Of a DNA stretch of 64,000 nt, positions 51,061 through 60,152 are shown one piece after another. A program made the position numbers and the translations under genes. The DNA is from Aquimarina sp. TRL1 (GTDB taxonomy: Bacteria > Bacteroidota > Bacteroidia > Flavobacteriales > Flavobacteriaceae), in assembly GCF_013365535.1 (NCBI RefSeq), contig NZ_CP053590.1, positions 4,020,501 to 4,084,500 on the forward strand, given 5' to 3'. Below the pieces are notes generated by a model. The model ran no database searches. It worked only from the letters and a program-made list of their open reading frames with translations, and was not told where the DNA came from. Each line of letters starts with the position of its first letter. Position 1 is the first letter of the stretch.

Positions 51061-53160
51061 ATGAAACGTATTGTAATGATAGCCATTGCCTTTTTTACGG
51101 TAATGAGCTTTTCGCAAACACAACTACAAAAGCCCAGTGAACTGGTAGCCCAACAAAAATCTTCGGGTTCGAATTTTCAACAAGTCAAACTTTTTACCAC
51201 CGTAAATGATCAAAAAAGTAATGCTCAACTCCCTAAAGAGCTAAAGGAATTTACCTTGTTTTCTTTTGATCAAAGTGCTATGAAGTCTTTCAAGTCTAAA
51301 AGACCTGAAACAATGAACTTACCTATTCCAGGTCAAAAATCATCTATGTCCCTTGATTTAGTTAAGGTAGACATTGCAACAGATGATTTTCAGGCTATAG
51401 AAATGCCATCAGGAAAAGTATTGCAAACCAATAGTGATATTGTACACTATAGAGGGATTGTAAAAGGAAAGCCTAATTCTATCGCAGCTGTCAGCTTTTT
51501 TGGTGATCAAATGTCAGGAATCATTAGCGTAGGAGAAGAGACTGGTAATATCGTAATGGGGAAGATGGATAATAATAAAAGCCATATCCTCTATAAAGAT
51601 AATGCGATTAGCCATCTGAACGATTTTGCGTGTAGAATGGAAGGACAAGTAAAAAGCTATACCAAAGAAGAGTTATTTGGAGGAGATACTAATAACAAAG
51701 CGGCAGCAAAATGTCCCAGAATATTTTTTGATGTAGGAAATGATATTGTTAATGATAAAGGAGGTAGCCAGGGAGCAACCAATTTTATTCAGGCTGTATT
51801 TAATCAGGTAGCAGTATTATACGCGAATGAAAATATATCCATCAAATTATCAGGAATGAAAGTGTGGACATCGTCTACGCCATTTAGTAATCTTGATAAT
51901 TTTAGAAGCTACAGGAATCAAAATAGCTTTAATGGAGATTTAGGACACTTTGTTACCTATAACTATTCTGGAGGGGTAGCCTGGTTAAGTGCTTTATGTG
52001 GCTCTCGTAAGTATGGGTTATCAGGAATTAATAAAAACTATAGCAACGTTCCTACATATTCATGGACAGTTGGAGTAATAGCGCATGAATTAGGACATAA
52101 TTTTGGATCTAATCATACGCATGCCTGTGTATGGAACGGAAACAATACAGCCATTGATGGTTGCTATACTACAGAAGGAGGATGTGCAAAACCGGCAATT
52201 CCTTCCGGTGGAGGTACAATTATGAGCTATTGCCATTTGACAGGGGCAGGAATCAATTTTAATAAAGGATTTGGATCTCAACCAGCAAATGTAATGCGTA
52301 ATTTCATTAATAGAGCTAGCTGTGTGCAAAGTTGTGATGGTGGAGGATGTAATACAGGAGATCAGGTATCCGTAACCTTTAGAAATAATACAGACTGTAC
52401 ATTAGAGTATTATGAGAATAATACTCGTAAAGGTTCTGCTAATGCGGGAGGTACCTATAGAGCAAATACAAGAGTAGGAAATAGCTGGCAAGCCAAAAAA
52501 TCGTCAGGAGCTACAGTGGATAATTTCTCAATTGTTTGTAATCAAACAACTTATTCTTCTTCCGGGTCTTGTGGAGGGGGAACAGGAGGTAACTGTGATG
52601 GGGTTAGCCCATGGTCAGCAGGAACTACTTACTCCGTAGGAGATCGAGTGACATATAGAGGAAATCTATTTGAGAAAACTGCGACAGGATGGAAGAACTT
52701 AGGTGCCTGTACAACTTCAAACGATCCATGTGATGGAGTTAGACCTTGGTCAGCAGGAACTACTTACTCTGTAGGAGATCGAGTAACATATCAAGGTAGT
52801 TTATTCGAAAAAACGGCTACAGGATGGAGAAATTTAGGAAGATGCGGAAGTACCAGAAATACCATTGTTTCAATGCCTCCATTAGATGGAGAGATTACAG
52901 CTAATGAGTTTAGATTGTTAGCATATCCGAATCCGGCAAATGAATTTATTAATTTAGAAATCAGTAATCTTGGTACAAACTCTTCTCATATCAAAATTAA
53001 AGATATGAATGGAAGAGCATTAAAATCTATTGAGTTAAGTACCCCACCAAGTGGAGTAATGACACAAAGGATAGATGTAAGCAAGTTGTCGACAGGTATG
53101 TACTTTATACAGGTGACAAATACTAAGAAAACAATTACTAAAAAGGTATTTATCCAATAA
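51061..53160 (+). CDS. secreted zinc metalloprotease with VHL-like and chitin-binding-like modules, T9SS-targeted
   Basis: This 699-residue protein has a signal peptide (1-19, MKRIVMIAIAFFTVMSFSQT) and a long propeptide (to about 215). The reprolysin-like catalytic domain has the zinc motif HELGHNFGSNH (H342, E343, H346, H352) and the Met-turn in TIMSYCH. A Cys-flanked beta module (about 428-505, VSVTFRNNTDCTLEYYENN) resembles a VHL beta domain. Two chitin-binding-like modules follow (SAGTTYSVGDRVTYRGNLFE and SAGTTYSVGDRVTYQGSLFE), then a type A T9SS C-terminal domain (YPNPANEF...GMYFIQVTNTKKTITKK). It should be secreted or surface-bound and degrade protein. First of three tandem paralogues. 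Confidence 0.87.
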   Translation: MKRIVMIAIAFFTVMSFSQTQLQKPSELVAQQKSSGSNFQQVKLFTTVNDQKSNAQLPKELKEFTLFSFDQSAMKSFKSKRPETMNLPIPGQKSSMSLDLVKVDIATDDFQAIEMPSGKVLQTNSDIVHYRGIVKGKPNSIAAVSFFGDQMSGIISVGEETGNIVMGKMDNNKSHILYKDNAISHLNDFACRMEGQVKSYTKEELFGGDTNNKAAAKCPRIFFDVGNDIVNDKGGSQGATNFIQAVFNQVAVLYANENISIKLSGMKVWTSSTPFSNLDNFRSYRNQNSFNGDLGHFVTYNYSGGVAWLSALCGSRKYGLSGINKNYSNVPTYSWTVGVIAHELGHNFGSNHTHACVWNGNNTAIDGCYTTEGGCAKPAIPSGGGTIMSYCHLTGAGINFNKGFGSQPANVMRNFINRASCVQSCDGGGCNTGDQVSVTFRNNTDCTLEYYENNTRKGSANAGGTYRANTRVGNSWQAKKSSGATVDNFSIVCNQTTYSSSGSCGGGTGGNCDGVSPWSAGTTYSVGDRVTYRGNLFEKTATGWKNLGACTTSNDPCDGVRPWSAGTTYSVGDRVTYQGSLFEKTATGWRNLGRCGSTRNTIVSMPPLDGEITANEFRLLAYPNPANEFINLEISNLGTNSSHIKIKDMNGRALKSIELSTPPSGVMTQRIDVSKLSTGMYFIQVTNTKKTITKKVFIQ

Positions 53161-53193
53161 AAGGTAATTAAAAATAATTTACACGGCCCTGAA

Positions 53194-53226
53194 AAAGCTG
53201 TCTTTTTATAAGACAGCTTTTTTTTT
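53194..53226 (+). terminator. intrinsic terminator after the first metalloprotease gene
   Basis: AAAGCTGTCTT (53194-53204) pairs perfectly with AAGACAGCTTT (53210-53220), followed by a run of T. Confidence 0.9.
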
Positions 53227-53419
53227 GTAAATATATGTATAGATATAGGGGGCTTGAATTAATTGTAAATTAATGAGTTAAGTTGCTTTGTTTGTTAATG
53301 TGTAATAGGATTAAATACTCTAAAGGGAAGAATAGACAAAATAAAATGCTGTTTATATGAATTCAGCCAGTATATTAATACTATTTAGTGGGAGTGTTTT
53401 AGGTCAGGTTTTTAGTTCG

Positions 53420-53427
53420 TAACTTTG
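53420..53427 (+). promoter_or_regulatory. -7 element of the second metalloprotease gene
   Basis: TAACTTTG lies in a block nearly identical to the one at 50959 (next bases TGTGGTACACAAACTCTTTT). It is 94 bp before the ATG. The paralogous genes thus share their promoter design. Confidence 0.65.
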
Positions 53428-53520
53428 TGGTACACAAACTCTTTTGAATTTTTTCCATAATCGGTTTATGGGGCCAGAATTATAAAAAAGGTAAAAATTC
53501 AAAAATTAAAACTTAAAATA

Positions 53521-55653
53521 ATGAAACGATTTGTAATGATTGCCATTGCCTTTTTTACGGTGATGAGCTTTTCGCAAACACAACTTCAAAAACCCAGTGA
53601 ACTGGTAGCCCAACAAAAATCCTCGGGCGCGAAATTTAACCATGTAGAGCTTTTTTCTTTAAGTGACCAACAAAAAAGTAATGTAGAACTCCCTAAAGAA
53701 CTGACTGAGTATTCCCTATTTACTGTTGATGAAAGTAAAATGAAGTCAATGAGAGGAGATTTTCCTGAGACAATGAATATTTCTGTACCAGGACAAAAAT
53801 CAGCCATGTCATTAGACTTAGTAAAAGTAGACATTTTTACTGATGATTATCAGGCGATAGAAATGCCTTCAGGGAGAGTGTTGCCACGTAATAAAGATGT
53901 AGCACACTATAGAGGAATTGTAAAAGGTAATTCTAATTCTTTAGTAGCTATTAGTTTTTATGGTCAAAAAGTAGGAGGTTTTATCAGTGTAGGTGGTGAA
54001 CACGGTAATATTGTTTTAGGAGAAGTAAAAAACAGTAAAAACCACATCATTTATAAGGATAAGCAGATGGGGCATTTATATGAACTTGGATGTCAAGTAG
54101 AAGATGATGCCAAAGGGTATACTGCAGAAGACTTAAAAGAGCCTTCTAATAGTAAAGCTGCAGCTAAATGTGTAAAGATATTTTTTGATATCGGACGTAA
54201 TGTTGTAAATGATAAAGGAGGAGCTCAGCAAGCAACTAACTTTATGCAAAGCTTATTTAATCAGGTGATTGCACTATATGCGAATGATAATATTGCATTA
54301 AAATTATCTGGAACAAAAGCTTGGACAACAAACACACCATTTAATGCAGATGGTCAAAATATGAGTAGAAACTTAGATAACTACTTGGCATATTTAAATC
54401 AAAATGGTATTAATGGTGATTTAGGTCATTATGTATCTTATGGATTAGGTGGTGGTATCGCCGGAGGATTCGGAACCTTTTGTAACTCCAGACGTAGAGG
54501 AGCTATTTCAGGAATAAAAGGATCTTTCAGTAATGTACCTACTTATTCTTTTGATGTTTTCCTTCTTTCTCATGAAATAGGACATAATGTTGGATCTAGA
54601 CATACGCATGCGTGTGTATGGAATGGAAACAACACTGCTATTGACGGGTGTGCTGGTCGTGTAGAAGGTAATTGTCGATTACCAGGACTTCCTTCAGGTG
54701 GAGGAACAATCATGAGTTATTGCCCACAAACAAGTGTGGGAGTGAACTTTAACAAAGGATTTGGAACACAGCCTAAAAACGTTATTCATAATGCTATTGC
54801 CAGAGCAAGTTGTTTACAGTCTTGTGATGGAGGTGGGTGTAATACAGGAGATCCGGTATCTGTAACCTTTAGAAATAGCTCAGACTGTACACTAGAGTAT
54901 TATGAGAATAATGTTCGTAAAGGGTCAGCTAATGCAGGAGGTACCTATAGAGCAAATACAACAGTAGGAAGTAACTGGCAGGCTAAAAAGTCTTCCGGAG
55001 AGACTAAGGATAACTTCTCTATTACATGTAATCAAACGGAATATACCTCTTCAGGATCCTGTGGAGGCGGACCAGGAGGTAATTGTGACGGGGTTAGACC
55101 TTATACTCCAGGTACTGTGTATTCTATAGGAGATCGAGTTACTTACAGAGGAAGCTTGTATGAGTTAACAGCTTCCGGATGGAGAAACCTAGGACCTTGT
55201 ACATCTACAAATGATCCTTGTGATGGAGTAAGACCTTATTCTCCAGGTACAGTATATTCTATAGGAGATAAAGTTACTTACAGAGGAAGTTTATATGAAT
55301 TAACAGCTTCTGGATGGAGAAGAATTGGTACTTGTGGAGGATCTAGAAATGCGTTCTCTACTGAGTTCACATCATTTGATGATCTGGATATAGCTAAGGA
55401 ATTTAGTATCAAAGCATATCCTAATCCAGTTGATGATCTTCTTACATTAGAGATAAGTAATCTTGGAGTTAAATCTTCTCATATCAGAATTAAAGATATA
55501 AATGGAAGAACATTAGAAGTTATGTCATTAGATACACCACCAGATGGTTTAGTGGTAAAAACAATTGATGTTAGTAAGTTATCTGCAGGAATCTATTTTG
55601 TTCAGGTAACCAATACAAAACAGACGCTCACTAAAAAGGTTTTTGTGAAATAA
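53521..55653 (+). CDS. secreted zinc metalloprotease, second tandem paralogue
   Basis: This 710-residue protein has the same layout as the first: signal peptide, propeptide, reprolysin-like domain with HEIGHNVGSRH (H351, E352, H355, H361) and a Met-turn GGGTIMSYCPQ, a VHL-beta-like module (VSVTFRNSSDCTLEYYENNV), two chitin-binding-like modules (TPGTVYSIGDRVTYRGSLYE and SPGTVYSIGDKVTYRGSLYE) and a T9SS type A domain (AYPNPVDDLLTLEISNLGV). The first ~40 codons are almost identical at the DNA level to the first paralogue, while the catalytic domain is diverged (for example DVFLLSHEIG versus TVGVIAHELG). Functional differences in substrate are likely. Confidence 0.87.
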   Translation: MKRFVMIAIAFFTVMSFSQTQLQKPSELVAQQKSSGAKFNHVELFSLSDQQKSNVELPKELTEYSLFTVDESKMKSMRGDFPETMNISVPGQKSAMSLDLVKVDIFTDDYQAIEMPSGRVLPRNKDVAHYRGIVKGNSNSLVAISFYGQKVGGFISVGGEHGNIVLGEVKNSKNHIIYKDKQMGHLYELGCQVEDDAKGYTAEDLKEPSNSKAAAKCVKIFFDIGRNVVNDKGGAQQATNFMQSLFNQVIALYANDNIALKLSGTKAWTTNTPFNADGQNMSRNLDNYLAYLNQNGINGDLGHYVSYGLGGGIAGGFGTFCNSRRRGAISGIKGSFSNVPTYSFDVFLLSHEIGHNVGSRHTHACVWNGNNTAIDGCAGRVEGNCRLPGLPSGGGTIMSYCPQTSVGVNFNKGFGTQPKNVIHNAIARASCLQSCDGGGCNTGDPVSVTFRNSSDCTLEYYENNVRKGSANAGGTYRANTTVGSNWQAKKSSGETKDNFSITCNQTEYTSSGSCGGGPGGNCDGVRPYTPGTVYSIGDRVTYRGSLYELTASGWRNLGPCTSTNDPCDGVRPYSPGTVYSIGDKVTYRGSLYELTASGWRRIGTCGGSRNAFSTEFTSFDDLDIAKEFSIKAYPNPVDDLLTLEISNLGVKSSHIRIKDINGRTLEVMSLDTPPDGLVVKTIDVSKLSAGIYFVQVTNTKQTLTKKVFVK

Positions 55654-55682
55654 TCTTTTTAGAAAATATGGTCCCATAATAG

Positions 55683-55712
55683 AAAAGGCGAAGTATATAC
55701 TTCGCCTTTTTT
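55683..55712 (+). terminator. intrinsic terminator after the second metalloprotease gene
   Basis: AAAAGGCGAAGT pairs with ACTTCGCCTTTT in a near-perfect palindrome (55683-55710) followed by T residues. Confidence 0.9.
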
Positions 55713-55932
55713 ACGGTTTAACAGTAATTTTTGAATATTTAATAATTATGAAAGTGTTGTTAACAAAATATCGTGTTAAGAAAATTTCATTTTAGTTAAT
55801 GTTATGATATAGTACTAGATATCTTCTTTTTTGTAGGAATAGTTTTACTAGTTTCGCCCGAATTTTAGCTAGTTGAGTTAGTTAAAAAATTATGAGAAAG
55901 TGAAATACTAAAAACATAAAAACACACAAAAC

Positions 55933-58023
55933 ATGAGATATTTAGTAATGCTGATAATAGGCTGTCATGCAGTCATAAATGCGCAGAGTACTTCAATGCG
56001 TATTCAGGAGCGAATACACCATGAAAAAAAGATAGGAAGTTTATTTGAAGAGGTTGATATTTTTGCAAAAAAAGAGATTTCTGAGAAAAGCAACCCAATA
56101 CCAAATGAGCTTAAAAACTACACTTTGTTTTCTTTCAAAAAGAGTTCTTTAAAAAAACTTATAAATAAAGAATTAAGAACAATACGTCTGAAAATACCAA
56201 GAGGAGATTCTTCAATTGATTTGGAATTAATAAAAGAAGAATTAGTTTCAGATGATTTTAAAATTGTAGAGATGCCTTCTGGCAAAGAATACAAAATAGA
56301 TCAAAATAAGACATATTACAGAGGTATTGTAAAGGGGAAAGAAAACTCTGTAGCTGCAATAAGTTTGTCAAATAATAGTGTATCCGGTATTATAAGTGTT
56401 GAAGGGGAACAAGGAAATATAGTAATTGGCGCTTTGGATAAGAGTAAGGAGTATATCATATATGAAGATAAAGACTTGATCAAATACCAAAATTTTTCGT
56501 GTGATGTACAAGAACGCGTGGAAAAATATACCGAAGAGCAGCTAAATTATGAACGACAATCTTCAGCTAAGAATGGTAGTGTAAAAAGATGTCCTAAGAT
56601 ATTTTTTGATGTAGGTTTTTCCATATATAAGCATAAAGGTGGAGTAGAAAATGCATCTTCTTTCATACAGAATGTGTTTAATCAAGTAGCTGTTTTGTAT
56701 CAAAATGAAGGAATAACATTGAAATTATCAGGAATTAATGTTTGGACACGACCTGAGCCTTTTTCAGGGATAGATGCATATACATATTATAAAAACCGTC
56801 ATGGGTTGAATGGAGATTTAGGGCATTATGTAACATATAATCATTCAGGAGGAGTTGCCTGGTTACAAGCTTTATGTGGTCCTCAGAGATATGGAGTCTC
56901 CGGAATTGAAAGTAATTATCAAAATGTACCTACCTATTCGTGGACAGTATCTGTTATAGCTCATGAGTTAGGGCATAATTTTGGTTCAGATCATACACAC
57001 GCTTGTGTGTGGAACGGGAATGATACTCCTATCGATGGTTGCCAGCCTCCGGAAGGTTATTGCAGAAGAGGTCCGATGCCAAGAAATGGGGGAACTATTA
57101 TGAGCTATTGCCACCTGAATTATAATGTAGGAGTAAACTTGTCTAAAGGGTTTGGTAGACAGCCTGGCAATGTCATACGGTATCATATTGATAATTCTCA
57201 TTGTGTTAAGAACTGTGATACTACAGATCCGGGAGGAGGAGATTGTTCTGTGGGAAGTTCCGTAAAAGTAACGTTTAAAAACACTACCCAATGTCGTGTG
57301 CGATACGTTTCTGATGAAAACGGAGTGTTGACACCAAGAGACTTTGTTGATCCAGGGCAAACAGTATCCTATGTTACTAAAATTGGTGTAAACTGGTTGG
57401 TGAAAAAAACATTTACCGAGGTAGTGGAATCCTTTGTTATAAAATGCGGAAAAGTGATGTATGAAACACAAGCTACATGTTCTTCGAATCCTAATGGGTG
57501 TGAAATAGGAGATCCGGTAGAGGTAACTTTTATGAATAATACTAATTGTACCGTAAGATTATTTTGGTATAATGAGGGGTATCTTGTTCCTAAGACATAT
57601 GTACGATCTGGAGAAAGAATCCGTTATACTCCTTTCTCAGGTACCAGATGGGTTGTTAAAAAATCTCCGGTGGATATTATAGCAGATTTTACAGTTACCT
57701 GTAATGAACGGAATTTTGTGGTGCAGGGGAACTGTTTTAGGTCTGTACAACTGAGAAAGATAAGAAATACTAAAAAAGTAGTTATATACCCGAATCCTGT
57801 AGGGGATGTTTTTGAAATAGAAATAGCACTGACTAAAAAAGAAAAAAAAGAAGTTATTATCAAGAATGAAACAGGAAAAATAGTTAACCGTATTGATGTG
57901 GTTGCTAACAATCAGGGGATTGCAAAGAAGAAGATTTATATGAACGGTTTATCAAAAGGGATTTATTTTGTTTCCATCAAAATTGATGGGCATGAGATCG
58001 TAGAAAAGATTGTCAAAAACTAA
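55933..58023 (+). CDS. secreted zinc metalloprotease, third tandem paralogue with duplicated VHL-like module
   Basis: This 696-residue paralogue keeps the signal peptide, propeptide and catalytic domain (HELGHNFGSDH: H344, E345, H348, H354; Met-turn GGTIMSYCHL). It lacks the chitin-binding-like modules. Instead it has two copies of the Cys-flanked VHL-beta-like module: VKVTFKNTTQCRVRYVSDEN (with VNWLVKK) and VEVTFMNNTNCTVRLFWYNE (with TRWVVKK). The C-terminal domain (YPNPVGDVFEIEIALTKKEK...GIYFVSIKIDGHEIVEKIVK) is again of T9SS type A. Its promoter block differs from the first two, so it is likely expressed separately. Divergence is higher than between the first two. Confidence 0.85.
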   Translation: MRYLVMLIIGCHAVINAQSTSMRIQERIHHEKKIGSLFEEVDIFAKKEISEKSNPIPNELKNYTLFSFKKSSLKKLINKELRTIRLKIPRGDSSIDLELIKEELVSDDFKIVEMPSGKEYKIDQNKTYYRGIVKGKENSVAAISLSNNSVSGIISVEGEQGNIVIGALDKSKEYIIYEDKDLIKYQNFSCDVQERVEKYTEEQLNYERQSSAKNGSVKRCPKIFFDVGFSIYKHKGGVENASSFIQNVFNQVAVLYQNEGITLKLSGINVWTRPEPFSGIDAYTYYKNRHGLNGDLGHYVTYNHSGGVAWLQALCGPQRYGVSGIESNYQNVPTYSWTVSVIAHELGHNFGSDHTHACVWNGNDTPIDGCQPPEGYCRRGPMPRNGGTIMSYCHLNYNVGVNLSKGFGRQPGNVIRYHIDNSHCVKNCDTTDPGGGDCSVGSSVKVTFKNTTQCRVRYVSDENGVLTPRDFVDPGQTVSYVTKIGVNWLVKKTFTEVVESFVIKCGKVMYETQATCSSNPNGCEIGDPVEVTFMNNTNCTVRLFWYNEGYLVPKTYVRSGERIRYTPFSGTRWVVKKSPVDIIADFTVTCNERNFVVQGNCFRSVQLRKIRNTKKVVIYPNPVGDVFEIEIALTKKEKKEVIIKNETGKIVNRIDVVANNQGIAKKKIYMNGLSKGIYFVSIKIDGHEIVEKIVKN

Positions 58024-58046
58024 ATTATTTTCTTCAACGGATAGAG

Positions 58047-58076
58047 TAAAGCGAGGGAGTCCCTCGCTTTATTTTT
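58047..58076 (+). terminator. intrinsic terminator after the third metalloprotease gene
   Basis: AAAGCGAGGG (58048-58057) pairs perfectly with CCCTCGCTTT (58061-58070) with a 3-nt loop, then ATTTTT. Confidence 0.9.
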
Positions 58077-58153
58077 GGAAAGATTTCTCCTTCTAAAAAA
58101 ACAATTTTAAAAATAAGATATTGTTATTATTTTAGCTTAAAAACACAGAAAAA

Positions 58154-58675
58154 ATGATATTAGGAATAGGTTCCAGAATAAAACATCCAACGTATGGATT
58201 AGGAGTGGTAACAAATGTAACATCCAGAATGTATTGGGTAACTTTTATAGATAATGGGTTGGAAACAATTGAAATAGAGGATGAGTTTGAGGTTATAGAA
58301 GGAGTAGAAGATGAGGTGGATAGTGTAAGTTTTAGTGATGTAGAACGAATCCTGAGGGATGTGTTAAAGCGCTATAGTGATGTTTCAGAAATTGTTCCGA
58401 TAGCAGATAAATGGAAGGGTGGTAATCTTATTTTAGAACCTGGAGATACTAATTTATCCCCTAAGGAATTGCCAATAGATACTTTCTTTCATAAAATAGT
58501 AATGGTGCGTGATAGATTACGGGTGATGGAACAAAAAATTAATAGTTCTGGATTAGATGAAAAAGAGAAAATAGATCTACAGCAGTATATAACCAGAATA
58601 TATGGTAGCTTGACAACATTTAATGTGCTTTTCAAAAACAAGTCACAGAATTTTGTTGGTAGCAAAAGTAAATAG
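58154..58675 (+). CDS. hypothetical protein with a Tudor-like N-terminus
   Basis: This 173-residue soluble protein begins with GIGSRIKHPTYGLGVVTNVT, the G.x.V.HP.FG.G.V pattern of the Tudor-like barrel seen at the end of UvrD/PcrA helicases, followed by WVTFIDNGLETIEIED. The rest is helical (VERILRDVLKRYSDVSEIVP, VMVRDRLRVMEQKINSSGLD). The same architecture is common in Flavobacteriia, with unknown function. It lies 131 bp after the third protease terminator and 37 bp before an SLC13 transporter gene; co-transcription with the latter is possible. Confidence 0.7.
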   Translation: MILGIGSRIKHPTYGLGVVTNVTSRMYWVTFIDNGLETIEIEDEFEVIEGVEDEVDSVSFSDVERILRDVLKRYSDVSEIVPIADKWKGGNLILEPGDTNLSPKELPIDTFFHKIVMVRDRLRVMEQKINSSGLDEKEKIDLQQYITRIYGSLTTFNVLFKNKSQNFVGSKSK

Positions 58676-58712
58676 TAGCTGGCAGCAGATAAACTTTTCT
58701 TGATAAATCATT

Positions 58713-60152
58713 ATGAAATATACAATTTATAAAAAAGCAGGATTACTTTTAGGTCCTTTAGTATACTTACTATTGATGTTACAACCGTATGAATTGGTTT
58801 CTCCACTTGCGGATAAGGTTGTATCTGTTGCTGCCTGGATGGTTATTTGGTGGATATCAGAAGCTGTTTCTATTTCTGTAACAGCTTTTTTGCCTTTAAT
58901 ACTATTCCCGTTATTAGGAATTTCTGATATAAAAGAGGTGGCACAGAGCTATGGTAGCCCTATTGTTTTTTTATTTTTTGGAGGATTTGTAATGGCATTA
59001 GCATTGGAGAAGGTAAATCTGCATAAAAGAATAGCACTGTTTATTATCCGGTTGACAGGGACAAGCCCTAATAAAATCATTTTGGGGTTTATGATTTCTA
59101 CAGCTTTTATGAGTATGTGGATTAGTAATACTGCTAGTACAGTAGTAATGTTACCTATGGCATTATCCGTTATTCAATTACTGATTAATGATGAAGATGG
59201 TTTTACTAAGAATGACAGGAATTTTGCATTGAGTATTATGCTGGGAATTGCATTTTCTGCTAATGTAGGAGGTGTTGCAACCATTATTGGAACTCCTCCA
59301 AATTCTATTTTAGTTGGTTTTTTAGAAAATGAATATCAAATAGAAATTTCATTTATCAATTGGATGTTATTAGCATTGCCTTTTTCTGCGGTAATGATTA
59401 GTGTCGTTTATTTCGTTGTCGTAAAATGGATGTTTCCGAATCATTTAGATCATTTCGATGGATCGGCAAGTGTATTAAAGGAAGAAGCAGAAAAGTTAGG
59501 GAGAGTGAACCCTACAGAAAAAAAAGTGCTTTGGATTTTTTGTATTGTCATTTCTTTATGGATTAGTCGAACAGGGATTAATGCTACTTTTCCAGGTTTA
59601 CACCTTACTGATACCGGGATTAGTATGATTGGTGCATTGTGTTTATTTGTGATTCCTTTTGGTTTTTCTAAAGGAGAATTTGCACTTCAATGGAGGGATA
59701 CAGAAAAATTACCTTGGGGAATTTTGATCTTATTCGGAGGAGGATTGGCATTAGCTAGTGGTTTATCAAAAGTTGGAATTATCCAGGATATTGCATCATT
59801 AATTTCTACATACACAGGAATTAGTAGCTTATTAGTAGTGTCGTTGCTTATTGTGGTTATGTTGTTTATGACTGAATTAATGAGCAATGTAGCATTGGTG
59901 GCTATTTTTGTACCTGTAGTAGCTGGAATTGCAGCAGGAATGGGAGAACCTATATTATACATGTTGATCCCGGTCACAATGGCTGCAAGTTGTGCGTTTA
60001 TGCTACCAATGGCGACACCTCCGAATGCTATTGTATTTGCCAGTGGTTATGTTAAGGTATCAGAAATGGTTCGTGTAGGGTTTATCTTGAATGTAATATC
60101 AGTTACCTTATTGATTGTATTGTATAAATTTTATATCAGCTTGTTTTTCTAA
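58713..60152 (+). CDS. SLC13/DASS-family sodium-coupled anion transporter
   Basis: This 479-residue inner-membrane protein of the divalent anion:sodium symporter family imports dicarboxylates, sulfate or similar anions. About eleven to twelve hydrophobic segments are visible. The two family hairpin motifs are SNTASTVVMLPMAL (first SNT) and LMSNVALVAIFVPVVAG (second, SNV). IGTPPNSILVGFLENEYQI and MATPPNAIVFASGYVKVSE are the two TPPN-type loops near the substrate. The opening WWISEAVSISVTAFLPLILF is also typical. Its stop overlaps the convergent gene at 60149 by 4 bp. The exact substrate is not predictable. Confidence 0.9.
   Translation: MKYTIYKKAGLLLGPLVYLLLMLQPYELVSPLADKVVSVAAWMVIWWISEAVSISVTAFLPLILFPLLGISDIKEVAQSYGSPIVFLFFGGFVMALALEKVNLHKRIALFIIRLTGTSPNKIILGFMISTAFMSMWISNTASTVVMLPMALSVIQLLINDEDGFTKNDRNFALSIMLGIAFSANVGGVATIIGTPPNSILVGFLENEYQIEISFINWMLLALPFSAVMISVVYFVVVKWMFPNHLDHFDGSASVLKEEAEKLGRVNPTEKKVLWIFCIVISLWISRTGINATFPGLHLTDTGISMIGALCLFVIPFGFSKGEFALQWRDTEKLPWGILILFGGGLALASGLSKVGIIQDIASLISTYTGISSLLVVSLLIVVMLFMTELMSNVALVAIFVPVVAGIAAGMGEPILYMLIPVTMAASCAFMLPMATPPNAIVFASGYVKVSEMVRVGFILNVISVTLLIVLYKFYISLFF

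Larger units (their letters stand above)
53161..53520. other. 360-bp spacer between the first two protease genes
   Basis: It holds the terminator of the first gene (53194-53226) and the conserved promoter of the second (53420-53427). Nothing else is supported. Confidence 0.6.
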
